Source: Erythrobacteraceae bacterium CCH12-C2
Lineage (GTDB): Bacteria > Pseudomonadota > Alphaproteobacteria > Sphingomonadales > Sphingomonadaceae
Assembly: GCA_001556995.1 (NCBI GenBank)
Contig: LSKF01000001.1
Location: 31,545-95,544, forward strand
Length of the DNA: 64,000 nt
Direction of reading: 5' to 3'
Shown one piece after another: positions 33,171 through 41,918 of this stretch. Within the stretch, counting starts at the first letter, position 1; each line of letters opens with the position of its first letter. The notes below the pieces were generated by a model. The model worked only from the letters and a program-made list of their open reading frames with translations. It did no database searches and was not told where the DNA came from. The translations under genes were made by a program, and so were the position numbers.

Positions 33171-33956
33171 ATGACAGACAAGCTGTTCGATCTGACGGGT
33201 AAGGTGGCGCTGGTAACCGGCGCCAACTCCGGTCTGGGCTTCGGCTTTGCCGAAGGGCTGGCGCGGGCTGGAAGCGACCTGGTTATTTGGGGTCGGCGCA
33301 AGGAAGCGAATGACCAGGCAGCCGAAAAGCTGCGCGCGTTGGGCGTCAAGGTTCATTCCGCCGAAGTGGATGTGACCGACGAGGCGCAGATCGTTGCCGG
33401 CGTGGCCGATGCACTGGCCGCAATGGGGCGCATAGATACCGTGGTCGCCAATGCCGGGATCGCCAGCGCCAAGCCATTCATCCAAATGGATGCCGCCACC
33501 TACAACTCGCTGATGGCCGTGAACCAGCACGGGGTGGTGTTTACTTTGCGTGAAGTGGCGAAACACATGGTTGCCCGCGCCGAGGCAGGCGATCCGGGCG
33601 GTTCGATGATCCTGTGCGGCAGCGGTTCCATATTCCAGGGCGTGCCCACGCTGACGCATTATGGCGCGGCCAAGGGGGCGCTGGCGGCCTTGTCAAAAGG
33701 GCTCGCCGCCGAACTCGGGCCGCAAGGTATTCGCTGCAACGTCATCGCGCCTGGCTTTATCATTACCGAAATGACCATGGCCGATCCGGAGTACGGCCAG
33801 ATGCTGGCCGATGCCGTTGCCGCCAAGGCGCCCATAGGGCGCGCCGGCACGCCCGACGATCTGTGGGGCGCGGTGGTTTATCTCGCCAGCGATCTTTCGC
33901 GCTATCATACCGGCGACACGCTGGTGATCGATGGCGGGAAAATGTTCAACAACTAG
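33171..33956 (+). CDS. SDR family oxidoreductase
   Basis: A 261-residue classical SDR. TGANSGLGFGFAEGL binds the cofactor, VVANAGIA replaces the common NNAG, and the catalytic Tyr-x3-Lys lies in HYGAAKGAL. The start at 33171 has GGGGAGAGGA upstream. It begins an eleven-gene plus-strand operon that runs to 41906 with mostly overlapping genes. Its substrate is presumably a hydroxylated pathway intermediate. Confidence 0.92.
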   Translation: MTDKLFDLTGKVALVTGANSGLGFGFAEGLARAGSDLVIWGRRKEANDQAAEKLRALGVKVHSAEVDVTDEAQIVAGVADALAAMGRIDTVVANAGIASAKPFIQMDAATYNSLMAVNQHGVVFTLREVAKHMVARAEAGDPGGSMILCGSGSIFQGVPTLTHYGAAKGALAALSKGLAAELGPQGIRCNVIAPGFIITEMTMADPEYGQMLADAVAAKAPIGRAGTPDDLWGAVVYLASDLSRYHTGDTLVIDGGKMFNN

Positions 33957-33967
33957 GAGCGTCCATC

Positions 33968-34474
33968 GTGTTTTCCCGCCCGAAGGCAAGGCATAGCCAG
34001 AACGCCTATGTGACTAACGATCTCGATCGCGCGCTGTCCATTTGGCGGGATGATTACGGAGTTCCCGAATTCTACGTGTTCGAGAATGATACGCCGGGTC
34101 TGGTCTCGTCACCAGAATACCGGATGAAGATCGCACTGGCCAATGTCGGCGGAATGGAAATCGAACTGATCGAGCCCCTGCCCGGACTTGCCCCCATGCA
34201 CGCCGAAGTTCTGCCGCAGGACGGCAGCTTTGCAATGTGCTTCCATCACGCTGCCCTGCGGGTCGACGGCGAGCTTGGAGATTTCGAGGAATACATGGCC
34301 TCGCTCGATCCCGCTGTACATCCGGTTGTGTGGAGCGGTGGGCTGGGAGACCTGATGCGTTACACCTACACTGATGAGCGCGCGACCCTGGGCCATTACC
34401 TGGAGCACGTCTGGTTCGATGCCAGAATGTACGAACAGATGGCCTCCGCCATTCCAGTTTATCCCACGCGTTGA
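33968..34474 (+). CDS. VOC superfamily (glyoxalase-like) protein
   Basis: A 168-residue vicinal-oxygen-chelate protein. RHSQNAYVTNDLDRALSIW is the usual first strand-helix unit and MEIELIEPLPG the usual second strand. VOC proteins include isomerases, lyases and dioxygenases. The start is GTG at 33968 with AGGAG at 8 bp, 11 bp after the SDR stop; there is no ATG in a suitable place. The C-terminal HYLEHVWFD resembles a related VOC protein at 41367 in general layout. Function is not assigned. Confidence 0.8.
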   Translation: MFSRPKARHSQNAYVTNDLDRALSIWRDDYGVPEFYVFENDTPGLVSSPEYRMKIALANVGGMEIELIEPLPGLAPMHAEVLPQDGSFAMCFHHAALRVDGELGDFEEYMASLDPAVHPVVWSGGLGDLMRYTYTDERATLGHYLEHVWFDARMYEQMASAIPVYPTR

Positions 34475-34476
34475 GC

Positions 34477-35262
34477 ATGGCTCTTGCACTCCTCAATTTT
34501 CGCGACCTCGGCGGCATGCAGGCTCAGGGTGGCCTGGTGCGCAGCGGCGCGCTGTTCCGTGCGGAAGGCCCGGCCAATTTCTCACCGGAACATGAGGCAG
34601 AGCTGAAATCGCTGGGGATTGGTTACATCTTCGATCTGCGTTCCGCGAAAGAGCGCGAAGCCCATCCGCACGATTGGCAGGATGCGGATTGCCGCTGGCT
34701 GGGCCTCGATGTGAACGCAGACCTGCGGGTGTTCGGCCATGACGGCCGCGAACGCCTGAGCCTTGGCGAAGATGTGCAACTGGCGATCGATATCATGTGC
34801 GAAACCTATCGCGAGATTCCCGATGCGCTTGCGCCGCACTGGGAAACGGTTGGCACCTGCCTGCTCGAAGGCAGGCCTGCGATGGTCAACTGCACTGCCG
34901 GCAAGGATCGAACCGGTGTTGCCGTTGCCGTGCTGCTGGAGATGCTGGGAGCCCCACGCGAGGCGATCCTGAACGACTATGCCCAATCAGACATCTTTGG
35001 CGAGAACCTTCGCCGCAGCGGTTCGCTGGAGCAAGGCTTTCGTTCCAGTTTCGGATTCATGCCCAGCCCGGAACAGGTCGATGCGCTGATCGGGGTTCGC
35101 CGCGAATACTTGGCCTGCGCCTGGGAACAGATCGAAAGCAAACACAAGACCGTAGGGCGCTATCTCGTCGATGCCGGTCTTGGCGAGGACATGCAAATTG
35201 AGCTGCGACGCTTGCTGGTAACGCAAGGCGTCTCACCTTCATATCAAGGAGAATTATCATGA
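34477..35262 (+). CDS. Tyrosine/dual-specificity phosphatase (Y_phosphatase3 type)
   Basis: A 261-residue phosphatase. The catalytic P-loop CTAGKDRTG matches C-x5-R, and NFRDLGG at the N-terminus is typical of the MptpB-like family, which removes phosphate from phosphoproteins, phosphoinositides or small molecules. ATG at 34477; an overlapping TTG at 34471 is possible. It is embedded in the catabolic operon and overlaps the next gene by ATGA. One idea is removal of phosphate added by the island's kinase-like proteins, but this is speculation. Confidence 0.88.
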   Translation: MALALLNFRDLGGMQAQGGLVRSGALFRAEGPANFSPEHEAELKSLGIGYIFDLRSAKEREAHPHDWQDADCRWLGLDVNADLRVFGHDGRERLSLGEDVQLAIDIMCETYREIPDALAPHWETVGTCLLEGRPAMVNCTAGKDRTGVAVAVLLEMLGAPREAILNDYAQSDIFGENLRRSGSLEQGFRSSFGFMPSPEQVDALIGVRREYLACAWEQIESKHKTVGRYLVDAGLGEDMQIELRRLLVTQGVSPSYQGELS

Positions 35263-36119
35263 AAACTGGCGGTGTAATCGGCCTTGGCGGCATTGGCGGA
35301 GGCGTGGCCCAATGCCTGCAGCGGTCTGGCCAACTCTCGGCAATTTTCGATGTGCGCGAAGAAGCCGCAGAGCGGGTGCCCTGTGCGCCGCCAATGTCGG
35401 CAACACCAAAAGATCTCGCGGCGGCGTCCGATTGCGTTCTGATCGCGGTGCTCAATGGCGAGCAAACCATCGATGTGCTTTCCGGCCCCGATGGCGTTCT
35501 GGCAGCGGGCAAGCCCGGGCAGACTGTGATCCTGCTGTCGACAATCTCCATGTCTGATCTGGAAACATCGCAAAAGCTCTGCGCGGATGCCGGAGTGACG
35601 CTGATCGATTGCGGCGTAACCAACGGTCCCAAGTCGGGCGAGAACGGCCTGATCTGTCTTGCAGGCGGTAGCGAAGTGGACATGGCCAAGGCCAAGCCCA
35701 TTTTCGATGGCTTTGCCGGACAGGTCATCCACATGGGTGGGCCGGGCACCGGCATGGCGGCCAAGATCGCGCGCAACACCACGTTTTTCGGCTGTATCCG
35801 GGCAGGGTACGAAGGTGCGGTAATCGCCCGCAACTACGGTGTAGACCTGAATCAGCTGCGCATGGCGCTGGCTGGTGATCCGAACGCTGGTGGCGGCCTT
35901 GAAGGCGCGCTGTCCATGGAAATCCGCCCCGATCCTGAAGGCGATGCGCAGGAAACCGGCGTCCGCAACTATTTCAAGGGGCTGATGATCAAGGATCTGG
36001 AAGTCGCCATCGAAGAGGCCGCCAAGTTCGGTGTTAGACTGCCGATGATCGAGCTGATCCGCGAAAACGCCGATTCCACCTCTGGCCTGGAATATCGCAA
36101 GGGCCAGCCGCTCGATTGA
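35259..36119 (+). CDS. 3-Hydroxyisobutyrate dehydrogenase-like NAD(P)-binding protein
   Basis: A 286-residue beta-hydroxyacid dehydrogenase. GLGGIGGG (residues 8-15) is the dinucleotide loop and KIARNTTFFGCIRAGYEG contains the family's catalytic lysine region; GVTNGPKSGENG is the substrate segment. Such enzymes oxidise 3-hydroxy acids to semialdehydes or decarboxylate beta-hydroxy acids. It overlaps the phosphatase gene and precedes a CMD-family gene. Confidence 0.88.
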   Translation: MKTGGVIGLGGIGGGVAQCLQRSGQLSAIFDVREEAAERVPCAPPMSATPKDLAAASDCVLIAVLNGEQTIDVLSGPDGVLAAGKPGQTVILLSTISMSDLETSQKLCADAGVTLIDCGVTNGPKSGENGLICLAGGSEVDMAKAKPIFDGFAGQVIHMGGPGTGMAAKIARNTTFFGCIRAGYEGAVIARNYGVDLNQLRMALAGDPNAGGGLEGALSMEIRPDPEGDAQETGVRNYFKGLMIKDLEVAIEEAAKFGVRLPMIELIRENADSTSGLEYRKGQPLD

Positions 36120-36150
36120 GCGTGGGTACATACAAGTCGAGGAAATACAC

Positions 36151-36534
36151 ATGAGTGAAAATGCTTGGGACAAGGGACTAGAGGTTTTCGATGCTGTTTA
36201 TGGAGACGGCTTTTCCGCGATGATGAAGGGGCAGGAAAACAACCGCTTTTCACGCGAGATTATAGAGAACCAGTTCGGCAACCTGTGGGCGGACGAAGCG
36301 CTGACCATCCGTGAAAAGCGGCTGTTGGTACTGGGTGCCACGACCATGCTGGGGCGGCAGGATCTGATCGAGATCCAGATGATGGGCGCGCTTGGCAACA
36401 ACGAGTTCACCGAAGAGGAACTGGCGCTGATTCCGCACTTCATGCTGTTCTATGCCGGGGCCGGTAACTGCACTTCGCTGGTGCGAGGGATCGAAGCGGC
36501 CAAGGCGCGCCTTGCGGAAATGAAGAAGGACTGA
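36151..36534 (+). CDS. Carboxymuconolactone decarboxylase (CMD) family protein
   Basis: A 127-residue all-helical protein of the CMD/AhpD-like fold. The family core RLLVLGATTMLGRQDLIEIQMMGAL is visible in part as REKRLLVLGATTMLGR. It has no CxxC pair, so it is not an AhpD peroxidase; it is closer to the gamma-carboxymuconolactone decarboxylase branch. It lies between the hydroxyacid dehydrogenase and an SDR. The reaction may be a decarboxylation or lactone step. Confidence 0.85.
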   Translation: MSENAWDKGLEVFDAVYGDGFSAMMKGQENNRFSREIIENQFGNLWADEALTIREKRLLVLGATTMLGRQDLIEIQMMGALGNNEFTEEELALIPHFMLFYAGAGNCTSLVRGIEAAKARLAEMKKD

Positions 36535-36540
36535 GCCGAA

Positions 36541-37380
36541 ATGCGCGATCTGCCCCGCATGCCGCTGGATTCCGATGCCTTCCGCGAGCGTTATGGCCCC
36601 TGGGCCGTGATCGCTGGCGCTTCGGAAGGCACCGGCGAGTGTTATGCCCGCCAACTGGCGGAAATGGGCATCAACCTGATGCTGGTTTCGCGCCGTGAGG
36701 AGGCGCTGGAGGCTTTGGGCAAGGAACTGGCGAAAGAACACGGAATTGAATTCCGGGCCTATGCGCAGGACCTGACAGAGCCCGATGCAGGTTTGAAAAT
36801 TGTCGCCGCCGCTGCTGGCCTCGATGTGGGGCTTTACATCTCCAACGCCGGTGCAGACGGATTTGCCGCTTTCTTTGAAGACAGTACCGAGAATGCGCAC
36901 CGGCTGGTGAGGATGAATATCACCACCCTGATCGATGCCGCCAACGGCTTTGGCAAGCGCTTGCTCGCGCGTGGTAAGGATGGAAAGGGGCGCGGTGGCA
37001 TCATCGTGATGGCGTCAGGCGCAGGGCTGGGCGGGCAGCCCAACCTGGCGATGTATTCGGCGACCAAGGCATTCGAGATAAACTTCGCGGAGTCTCTCTG
37101 GGCCGAATATCACGAGCGGGGCATCGACGTGCTGGGCGTGGCCGCCCCGATCATGCGCACCCCGACATTGCTGCGGATGGTTCCCGAAGGCTTCGACACG
37201 TCCGATACCTTCGATCCGGCTGACGTTACGCACAACGCGCTAGCCGGGTTGCTGGCGGGGGAGCCGATCCAGATCATTCCCGATGGACCGGGCGCGGAAA
37301 AGCAGCCGCAGGTAGAGGCAGATCGAAAGGCTCGCCTGATCGGCTTCGTAGAATTCAACAAGACATTTACCGGAGGATAA
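36541..37380 (+). CDS. SDR family oxidoreductase (17-beta-HSD12-like)
   Basis: A 279-residue SDR with PWAVIAGASEGTGECYARQL at the N-terminus, YISNAGADG as the Asn motif and the catalytic YSATK. This layout resembles the branch that includes ketoacyl reductases and hydroxysteroid dehydrogenase 12-like enzymes. It begins 6 bp after the CMD stop and is followed after 4 bp by another SDR. The substrate could be a bulky ketone or a 3-ketoacyl-CoA. Confidence 0.9.
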   Translation: MRDLPRMPLDSDAFRERYGPWAVIAGASEGTGECYARQLAEMGINLMLVSRREEALEALGKELAKEHGIEFRAYAQDLTEPDAGLKIVAAAAGLDVGLYISNAGADGFAAFFEDSTENAHRLVRMNITTLIDAANGFGKRLLARGKDGKGRGGIIVMASGAGLGGQPNLAMYSATKAFEINFAESLWAEYHERGIDVLGVAAPIMRTPTLLRMVPEGFDTSDTFDPADVTHNALAGLLAGEPIQIIPDGPGAEKQPQVEADRKARLIGFVEFNKTFTGG

Positions 37381-37384
37381 GCGC

Positions 37385-38188
37385 ATGCGCAGGCTGGAAG
37401 GAAAGATTGCCATCGTCACCGGCGGGGGCGGAGGGATCGGATCAGCCGTAGCGCGCCGCATCGTCTCAGAAGGCGGCAAGGTCGCCATTGCCGATGTGTT
37501 CGACGACAGCGCGAAGGCCGCTGCCGATCCGCTGGGCGATGCTGCGCTGGCGGTTCAGTTCGATGCTGCCGACCCTGCTTCGATAGAGGCGATGGTGCAG
37601 GCCACGGTCGACCATTTTGGCGGTCTGGACATCCTGCACAACAATGCTGCGATGACCGATCCGGCCAAGCATCCGCTCGACACAACGCCGGTCGATATCC
37701 CGATCGAGATCTGGGACGAGGTCATCGATATCAACCTGCGCGGTTACCTGCTGGGCTGCAAGTATGCGATCCCGCAGATGATCGCGCGCGGTGGCGGCTC
37801 CATCATCAACACCGCATCGAACAGTGGTGTTGCAGGAGACCTTGCCAGGGTCGCCTATGGCGCATCCAAGGGTGGCATCATCACCTTGTCGAAATATGTC
37901 GCCACCCAATACGGCAAGCAGAATATTCGCTGCAATTCCGTATCTCCCGGCGTTGTATTGACCGCCGCACTCGAAGCGACGGTGCCGGGCCTCAAGGAAG
38001 TGATCCAGCGGCATATCCTGACGCCTGAATTCGGCACGCCAGACGATATCGCGGCGCTGGTCGCCTTCCTCGCTTCGGAGGAGAGCCGCTATATCACAGG
38101 TGAGAACATATCGATCTCAGGCGGGGGCCTGTCGCACCAGCCGCACTATGCTGATCTGCTGGCGATGATGGAGCAGCATCAATTATGA
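37385..38188 (+). CDS. SDR family oxidoreductase with HQPHYAD tail (B)
   Basis: A 267-residue SDR. TGGGGGIGSA, ILHNNAA and YGASK are intact. After ISGGG it ends with LSHQPHYADLLAMMEQHQL, the tail also seen in the SDRs at 16604 and 41919. The three therefore form a recent paralogous set in the island. It overlaps the sulfotransferase start by ATGA. Probably oxidises one of several ring hydroxyls. Confidence 0.92.
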   Translation: MRRLEGKIAIVTGGGGGIGSAVARRIVSEGGKVAIADVFDDSAKAAADPLGDAALAVQFDAADPASIEAMVQATVDHFGGLDILHNNAAMTDPAKHPLDTTPVDIPIEIWDEVIDINLRGYLLGCKYAIPQMIARGGGSIINTASNSGVAGDLARVAYGASKGGIITLSKYVATQYGKQNIRCNSVSPGVVLTAALEATVPGLKEVIQRHILTPEFGTPDDIAALVAFLASEESRYITGENISISGGGLSHQPHYADLLAMMEQHQL

Positions 38189-39354
38189 GCGAACCGTTGA
38201 CCGTTGCAGGGATGGAGGCAGCAGCGCGCGCTACCACGGGCCTTTCGGATTTCGGCCCGCATACTGGTTGGCGAGAGGGATTTGAAAGACTGGTTGCGGC
38301 GGTCGAGGCGATGGGACCGAACGACCAGCTGCGGCACCTGGCGACACAGAATATCGTCGGTCAGCTCGCCACGCGCCTGCGCTTTGTCGAAGATGATCGC
38401 AATCATCCCGAGATAGCGCAGCAAGACGTGGGTGATCCGCTGATCGTGATCGGCCTGCCGCGCACCGGCACCACCATTACTTACGATCTGCTGTGCCTCG
38501 ATCCCGAGGCGCGCGCTCCGCGCGAATGGGAATGGTACATTCCCTGGCCACCAACCGATGCTGCCACTTTCAACAGCGATCCGCGCATTGCGCAGGTCAC
38601 CGCCATGTATGACAACTGGCTCAAGCATGCGCCGCAACTGCTTGATATCCAGCGGTTCGACTGCACCCAGCCGGGTGAGTGCAACCACGGCATGCAATAT
38701 CACTTCGCCAGCACCAATTTCCCCGCCGAACTTGGCGTGCCGGATTATGCGGACTGGCTGCGCGTCAGTGATGCGCCGGGGCAGTATATCTCGCACAAGC
38801 GGCTGCTGCAGAACTTCCAATGGAAGGGGCCGCGCGGGCGATGGACGCTGAAATCGCCGCAGCACCTGTTTGATCTTCCGGCTCTGCTGAAGGCCTATCC
38901 CGGCGCCATGTTGGTGTGGACGCACCGCGATCCGACGCTGACTTTCTCTTCCCTATCCAGCTTCATAGCCGGGTTCCTAGCGGCTTTTGGCGGCGACAAG
39001 GACAAGGCGGCAATCGGGCGGGACGTGGTGGAGACATGGATTGTCGCGATGAACCGCGCGCTGGCCGCGCGCGCCGATCCGGCGATTGACGAACGGATCA
39101 TCGACCTCGCGCACAAGGACGTGGTGGCCGACCCCAAGGGCGCCATAACGCGTATCTACGACAAGTTCGGCCTGACCTTTTCCGAAGAACACGCGCGCCT
39201 GATCGACCACTTTCTGACCGACAATCCGGCTGCCAAACGGATAGGCAAGCACAAGCATTCGCCGGAGCAATACGGGATCGACGTGGCCGAGGTGCGCGAG
39301 CGGATGGCCGATTATTACGACCGCTTCGGCAATCTTCTGGGGAGACCACGATGA
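38185..39354 (+). CDS. Sulfotransferase family protein 2
   Basis: A 389-residue PAPS-type sulfotransferase. GLPRTGTT (residues 90-97) is the 5'-phosphosulfate loop and THRDPTLTFSSLSSF the 3'-phosphate motif. It is distantly similar to the sulfotransferase at 31767-33035 and likewise belongs to the Sulfotransfer_3 group. It is translationally coupled to SDRs on both sides, which ties it to alcohol intermediates. Acceptor unknown. Confidence 0.9.
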   Translation: MSEPLTVAGMEAAARATTGLSDFGPHTGWREGFERLVAAVEAMGPNDQLRHLATQNIVGQLATRLRFVEDDRNHPEIAQQDVGDPLIVIGLPRTGTTITYDLLCLDPEARAPREWEWYIPWPPTDAATFNSDPRIAQVTAMYDNWLKHAPQLLDIQRFDCTQPGECNHGMQYHFASTNFPAELGVPDYADWLRVSDAPGQYISHKRLLQNFQWKGPRGRWTLKSPQHLFDLPALLKAYPGAMLVWTHRDPTLTFSSLSSFIAGFLAAFGGDKDKAAIGRDVVETWIVAMNRALAARADPAIDERIIDLAHKDVVADPKGAITRIYDKFGLTFSEEHARLIDHFLTDNPAAKRIGKHKHSPEQYGIDVAEVRERMADYYDRFGNLLGRPR

Positions 39355-40127
39355 GCGTTCTGGATCGATTCCGCCTCGACGGGCGCACTGCCATTCTCAC
39401 TGGCGTTGGCCCTGGCGTGGGAGAGCACGTGGCCAAGGCCTTTGCCGAACTGGGCGCGAACGTCGTCATCTCGGCCCGTTCGCAGGACCGTCTGGACCGA
39501 ATCGCGAAAGAGATCAACGCGCTGGATGGCGGACGCGCGCTGGCCGTCGCCGCCGATGCGGGAGAGCGCGCCGATCTCGAAAACCTTGTAACCAAGGCGC
39601 GCGAGACATTCGGGCCGGTACATATCGTTTTCAACAATGCCGCCGCCGGTGTGGTCTACGCGCATGATGGCGGGCTCTGGGCCAACACGGACGAGGTTTG
39701 GAAGACGGCGATGGATGTGAATGTCCTTGCCACGTGGCGTCTGGCCGAGATGACCGCACAGGAGATGGAAGCACACGGCAACGGCGTGATCATTTCCGTG
39801 CAAAGCTGCGGTGGCTTCACCCCGATCCCGCCTGCTGTCGCCTACGGAGTCAGCAAGGCAGCGCTGGCTTTCCTCGTCCGCTCGCTTGCCAAGGCGCTGG
39901 CGCCGCACACGCGGGTAAATGCGCTTTGCGTCGGCTCGATGAGTCCCGATGGGCAGGAGGCCGAAATTCACAAGGGACTGGGCCTGGCAGAGCGCAACGC
40001 AATCAAGCGGTTCGGCGCTGCGGATGAAGCCGTGGGCGCGGCCATCCTGCTGGCCAGCGATGCTTCCAGTTATACCACAGGCAGCACCGTGTTCGTGGAA
40101 GGCGGAAGGGTGGGAACAGTGGCATGA
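39351..40127 (+). CDS. SDR family oxidoreductase
   Basis: A 258-residue SDR. The cofactor loop reads TGVGPGVGEHVAKAF instead of TGxxxGIG, the Asn motif is VFNNAAA, and YGVSK holds the catalytic Tyr and Lys. The Ser is in VQSCGG. It overlaps the sulfotransferase before and the DUF1214-like gene after by 4 bp each. The slightly unusual loop may reflect NADP rather than NAD use, which cannot be decided here. Confidence 0.9.
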   Translation: MSVLDRFRLDGRTAILTGVGPGVGEHVAKAFAELGANVVISARSQDRLDRIAKEINALDGGRALAVAADAGERADLENLVTKARETFGPVHIVFNNAAAGVVYAHDGGLWANTDEVWKTAMDVNVLATWRLAEMTAQEMEAHGNGVIISVQSCGGFTPIPPAVAYGVSKAALAFLVRSLAKALAPHTRVNALCVGSMSPDGQEAEIHKGLGLAERNAIKRFGAADEAVGAAILLASDASSYTTGSTVFVEGGRVGTVA

Positions 40128-41377
40128 CCAACCCGCTCTGTACGCCAGATCAGGAAGCGGCAGAGAAGCTGGCGCTGCGCCTGATCGAGCGGGCAGATGT
40201 GCGGGCTGCGCGCGAACAGGCGCGCCACGGAATGCTGCGCGATCCTGCTGCCGCGACGGTGGATGGTAACCTGGCGCTTGATCGCGCACTCGATCAATGG
40301 GTGCTGGCGCTGGCCATGCGCGAGGTGAATGGTGATACCGCCGATCCGCGCGTGGTCTGGAACGTATCAAACCCGCCACGCCGGTGGTTTGGCCACGTCT
40401 ATCACGGTGCCGCCGTGGCGGTGGACAATCCCGACAATTTCAACCGCGAAATCCCGATTGATGGGAAAGGCCACTATCGCATCGATCTGCGCTTTTCCGC
40501 CGATCCGCCGCAGTTCAGCGTGGTGATCGAGATGGAGCCGGAACACCACGCCGGTCTGGGCCACAACATCGGTGCGCTGACATTGCAGGACTTGCGCCCG
40601 CATTGCGATAGCCAAGGCCGCGTTTCGGTTACGGTGGGTCCGGAAGAGGGCGGGCCGCTGCACCTGCAATCCCAGCCCGGCCGCATCCAGATCTACACCC
40701 GTGACAGCCAGTGCGACTGGAACCAGTTGCCCGCCGAAGTTAGCGTCGAGCGCCTTGATCCACCGGCGGACTGGAAAGCACGCAGCGAAGACGAGATCGC
40801 CGCAACAATTATCGCCGACATGCCCGCTTGGGTCCGTTTCTGGCGTGGCTTCAAGGACGATTTCCTTGGTTTTCCCGAACCCAATCGGCTTGTCGGGCCA
40901 AACGGGCGCGACGGGAACTGGGGTTATCTGGCCGGGGGCCGCTTCGCGCTTGGCGATAATGAGGCGCTGCTGGTCACGCTTGATCCGGCAGACAGCTATT
41001 ACACCGGTTTCCAGATCACCGATCCTTGGACCATCGCGCCCGATCCCATGCTGCGCCTGGCCAGCCTCAACAAGGGGCAGGTGGTGCCCAACGCCGATGG
41101 CACGGTGACATATGTGCTGGCGCTGGCCGATCCGGGTGTTGCCAACTGGATCGATACCTGCGGCCTGCACGAAGGCTGGATGTTGACCCGGTGGCAAGGT
41201 GTGCCCGCCGATGCGGACCTTGCCAGCATGATCCGCGAAGTGCGCCTGACGACGATCAATGAATTGCCGGAAGGCATTCCGGCCACCGACCTGACCAGCC
41301 GTCGCCGCCAGATTGCCACACGCGCGCAGGCCTTTGCGCAGCGCACCAGCGAGGAAGGATGGGCCGATGCAACCTGA
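40124..41377 (+). CDS. DUF1214-like protein 1
   Basis: A 417-residue soluble protein with a C-terminal region of the DUF1214 kind: YYTGFQITDPW and LALADPGVANWIDTCG. The same DPGVxNWxDTxG signature occurs in the protein at 47540-48727, so the two are distant paralogues. There is no signal peptide or transmembrane segment. The domain's biochemical role is unknown; its co-occurrence with sulfotransferases, SDRs and P450s suggests a catalytic or ligand-binding part in the pathway. It overlaps its neighbours on both sides. Confidence 0.72.
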   Translation: MTNPLCTPDQEAAEKLALRLIERADVRAAREQARHGMLRDPAAATVDGNLALDRALDQWVLALAMREVNGDTADPRVVWNVSNPPRRWFGHVYHGAAVAVDNPDNFNREIPIDGKGHYRIDLRFSADPPQFSVVIEMEPEHHAGLGHNIGALTLQDLRPHCDSQGRVSVTVGPEEGGPLHLQSQPGRIQIYTRDSQCDWNQLPAEVSVERLDPPADWKARSEDEIAATIIADMPAWVRFWRGFKDDFLGFPEPNRLVGPNGRDGNWGYLAGGRFALGDNEALLVTLDPADSYYTGFQITDPWTIAPDPMLRLASLNKGQVVPNADGTVTYVLALADPGVANWIDTCGLHEGWMLTRWQGVPADADLASMIREVRLTTINELPEGIPATDLTSRRRQIATRAQAFAQRTSEEGWADAT

Positions 41378-41906
41378 AGGTTCGATCGTCGAGCTCTGTC
41401 ATGTGGTTGAAGACCTAGACAAGGCGTTGGCACACTGGACACGTGATCTGGGGGCAGGTCCATTCTTCGTGTTCGACGTTCCTGTGATGCCCGGTCAGTT
41501 ATATTACGGAGAGCCGACCGCAGTTTCGATGCGGGTAGGTTTAGGCTTTTCTGGCGGCGTTCTGATCGAACTTTTGCAGCAGACCAACGAAGGTGCATCG
41601 CCATTTGCGGATTTCTTACAGGCAAGGGGCGAAGGACTGCACCACATCATGCCTCGCGCCGATTTCGATGCGGCACATGCACGCCTATCAGCCGCAGGAT
41701 TCAAGATCGCCTATAGCGGCATGATGCCTTCGGGCGAGCGGTTCTGCCTGTTCGATACCTTCGCCGCGCACGGCTATTACACAGAACTGATGGAGCTTTC
41801 CGAAGCCATGCAGCGCAGCCTGTTACTCATGGAAAAGGCTCATGCTACATGGGACGGCAAGACCGATCCCGTGCGCGGCATGGATCGGCTGGCCGACCTC
41901 GCCTGA
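41367..41906 (+). CDS. VOC superfamily (glyoxalase-like) protein
   Basis: A 179-residue VOC protein with ELCHVVEDLDKALAHWTRDL at the N-terminus and GEGLHHIMPR, where His is a likely metal ligand, in the second half. ATG 41367 follows GAGGAAGG, 10 bp inside the end of the preceding gene. It resembles methylmalonyl-CoA epimerase-like and glyoxalase-like relatives in layout, but the exact reaction is not assigned. Last gene of the operon begun at 33171. Confidence 0.82.
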   Translation: MQPEGSIVELCHVVEDLDKALAHWTRDLGAGPFFVFDVPVMPGQLYYGEPTAVSMRVGLGFSGGVLIELLQQTNEGASPFADFLQARGEGLHHIMPRADFDAAHARLSAAGFKIAYSGMMPSGERFCLFDTFAAHGYYTELMELSEAMQRSLLLMEKAHATWDGKTDPVRGMDRLADLA

Positions 41907-41918
41907 CAGGCAATTGGC

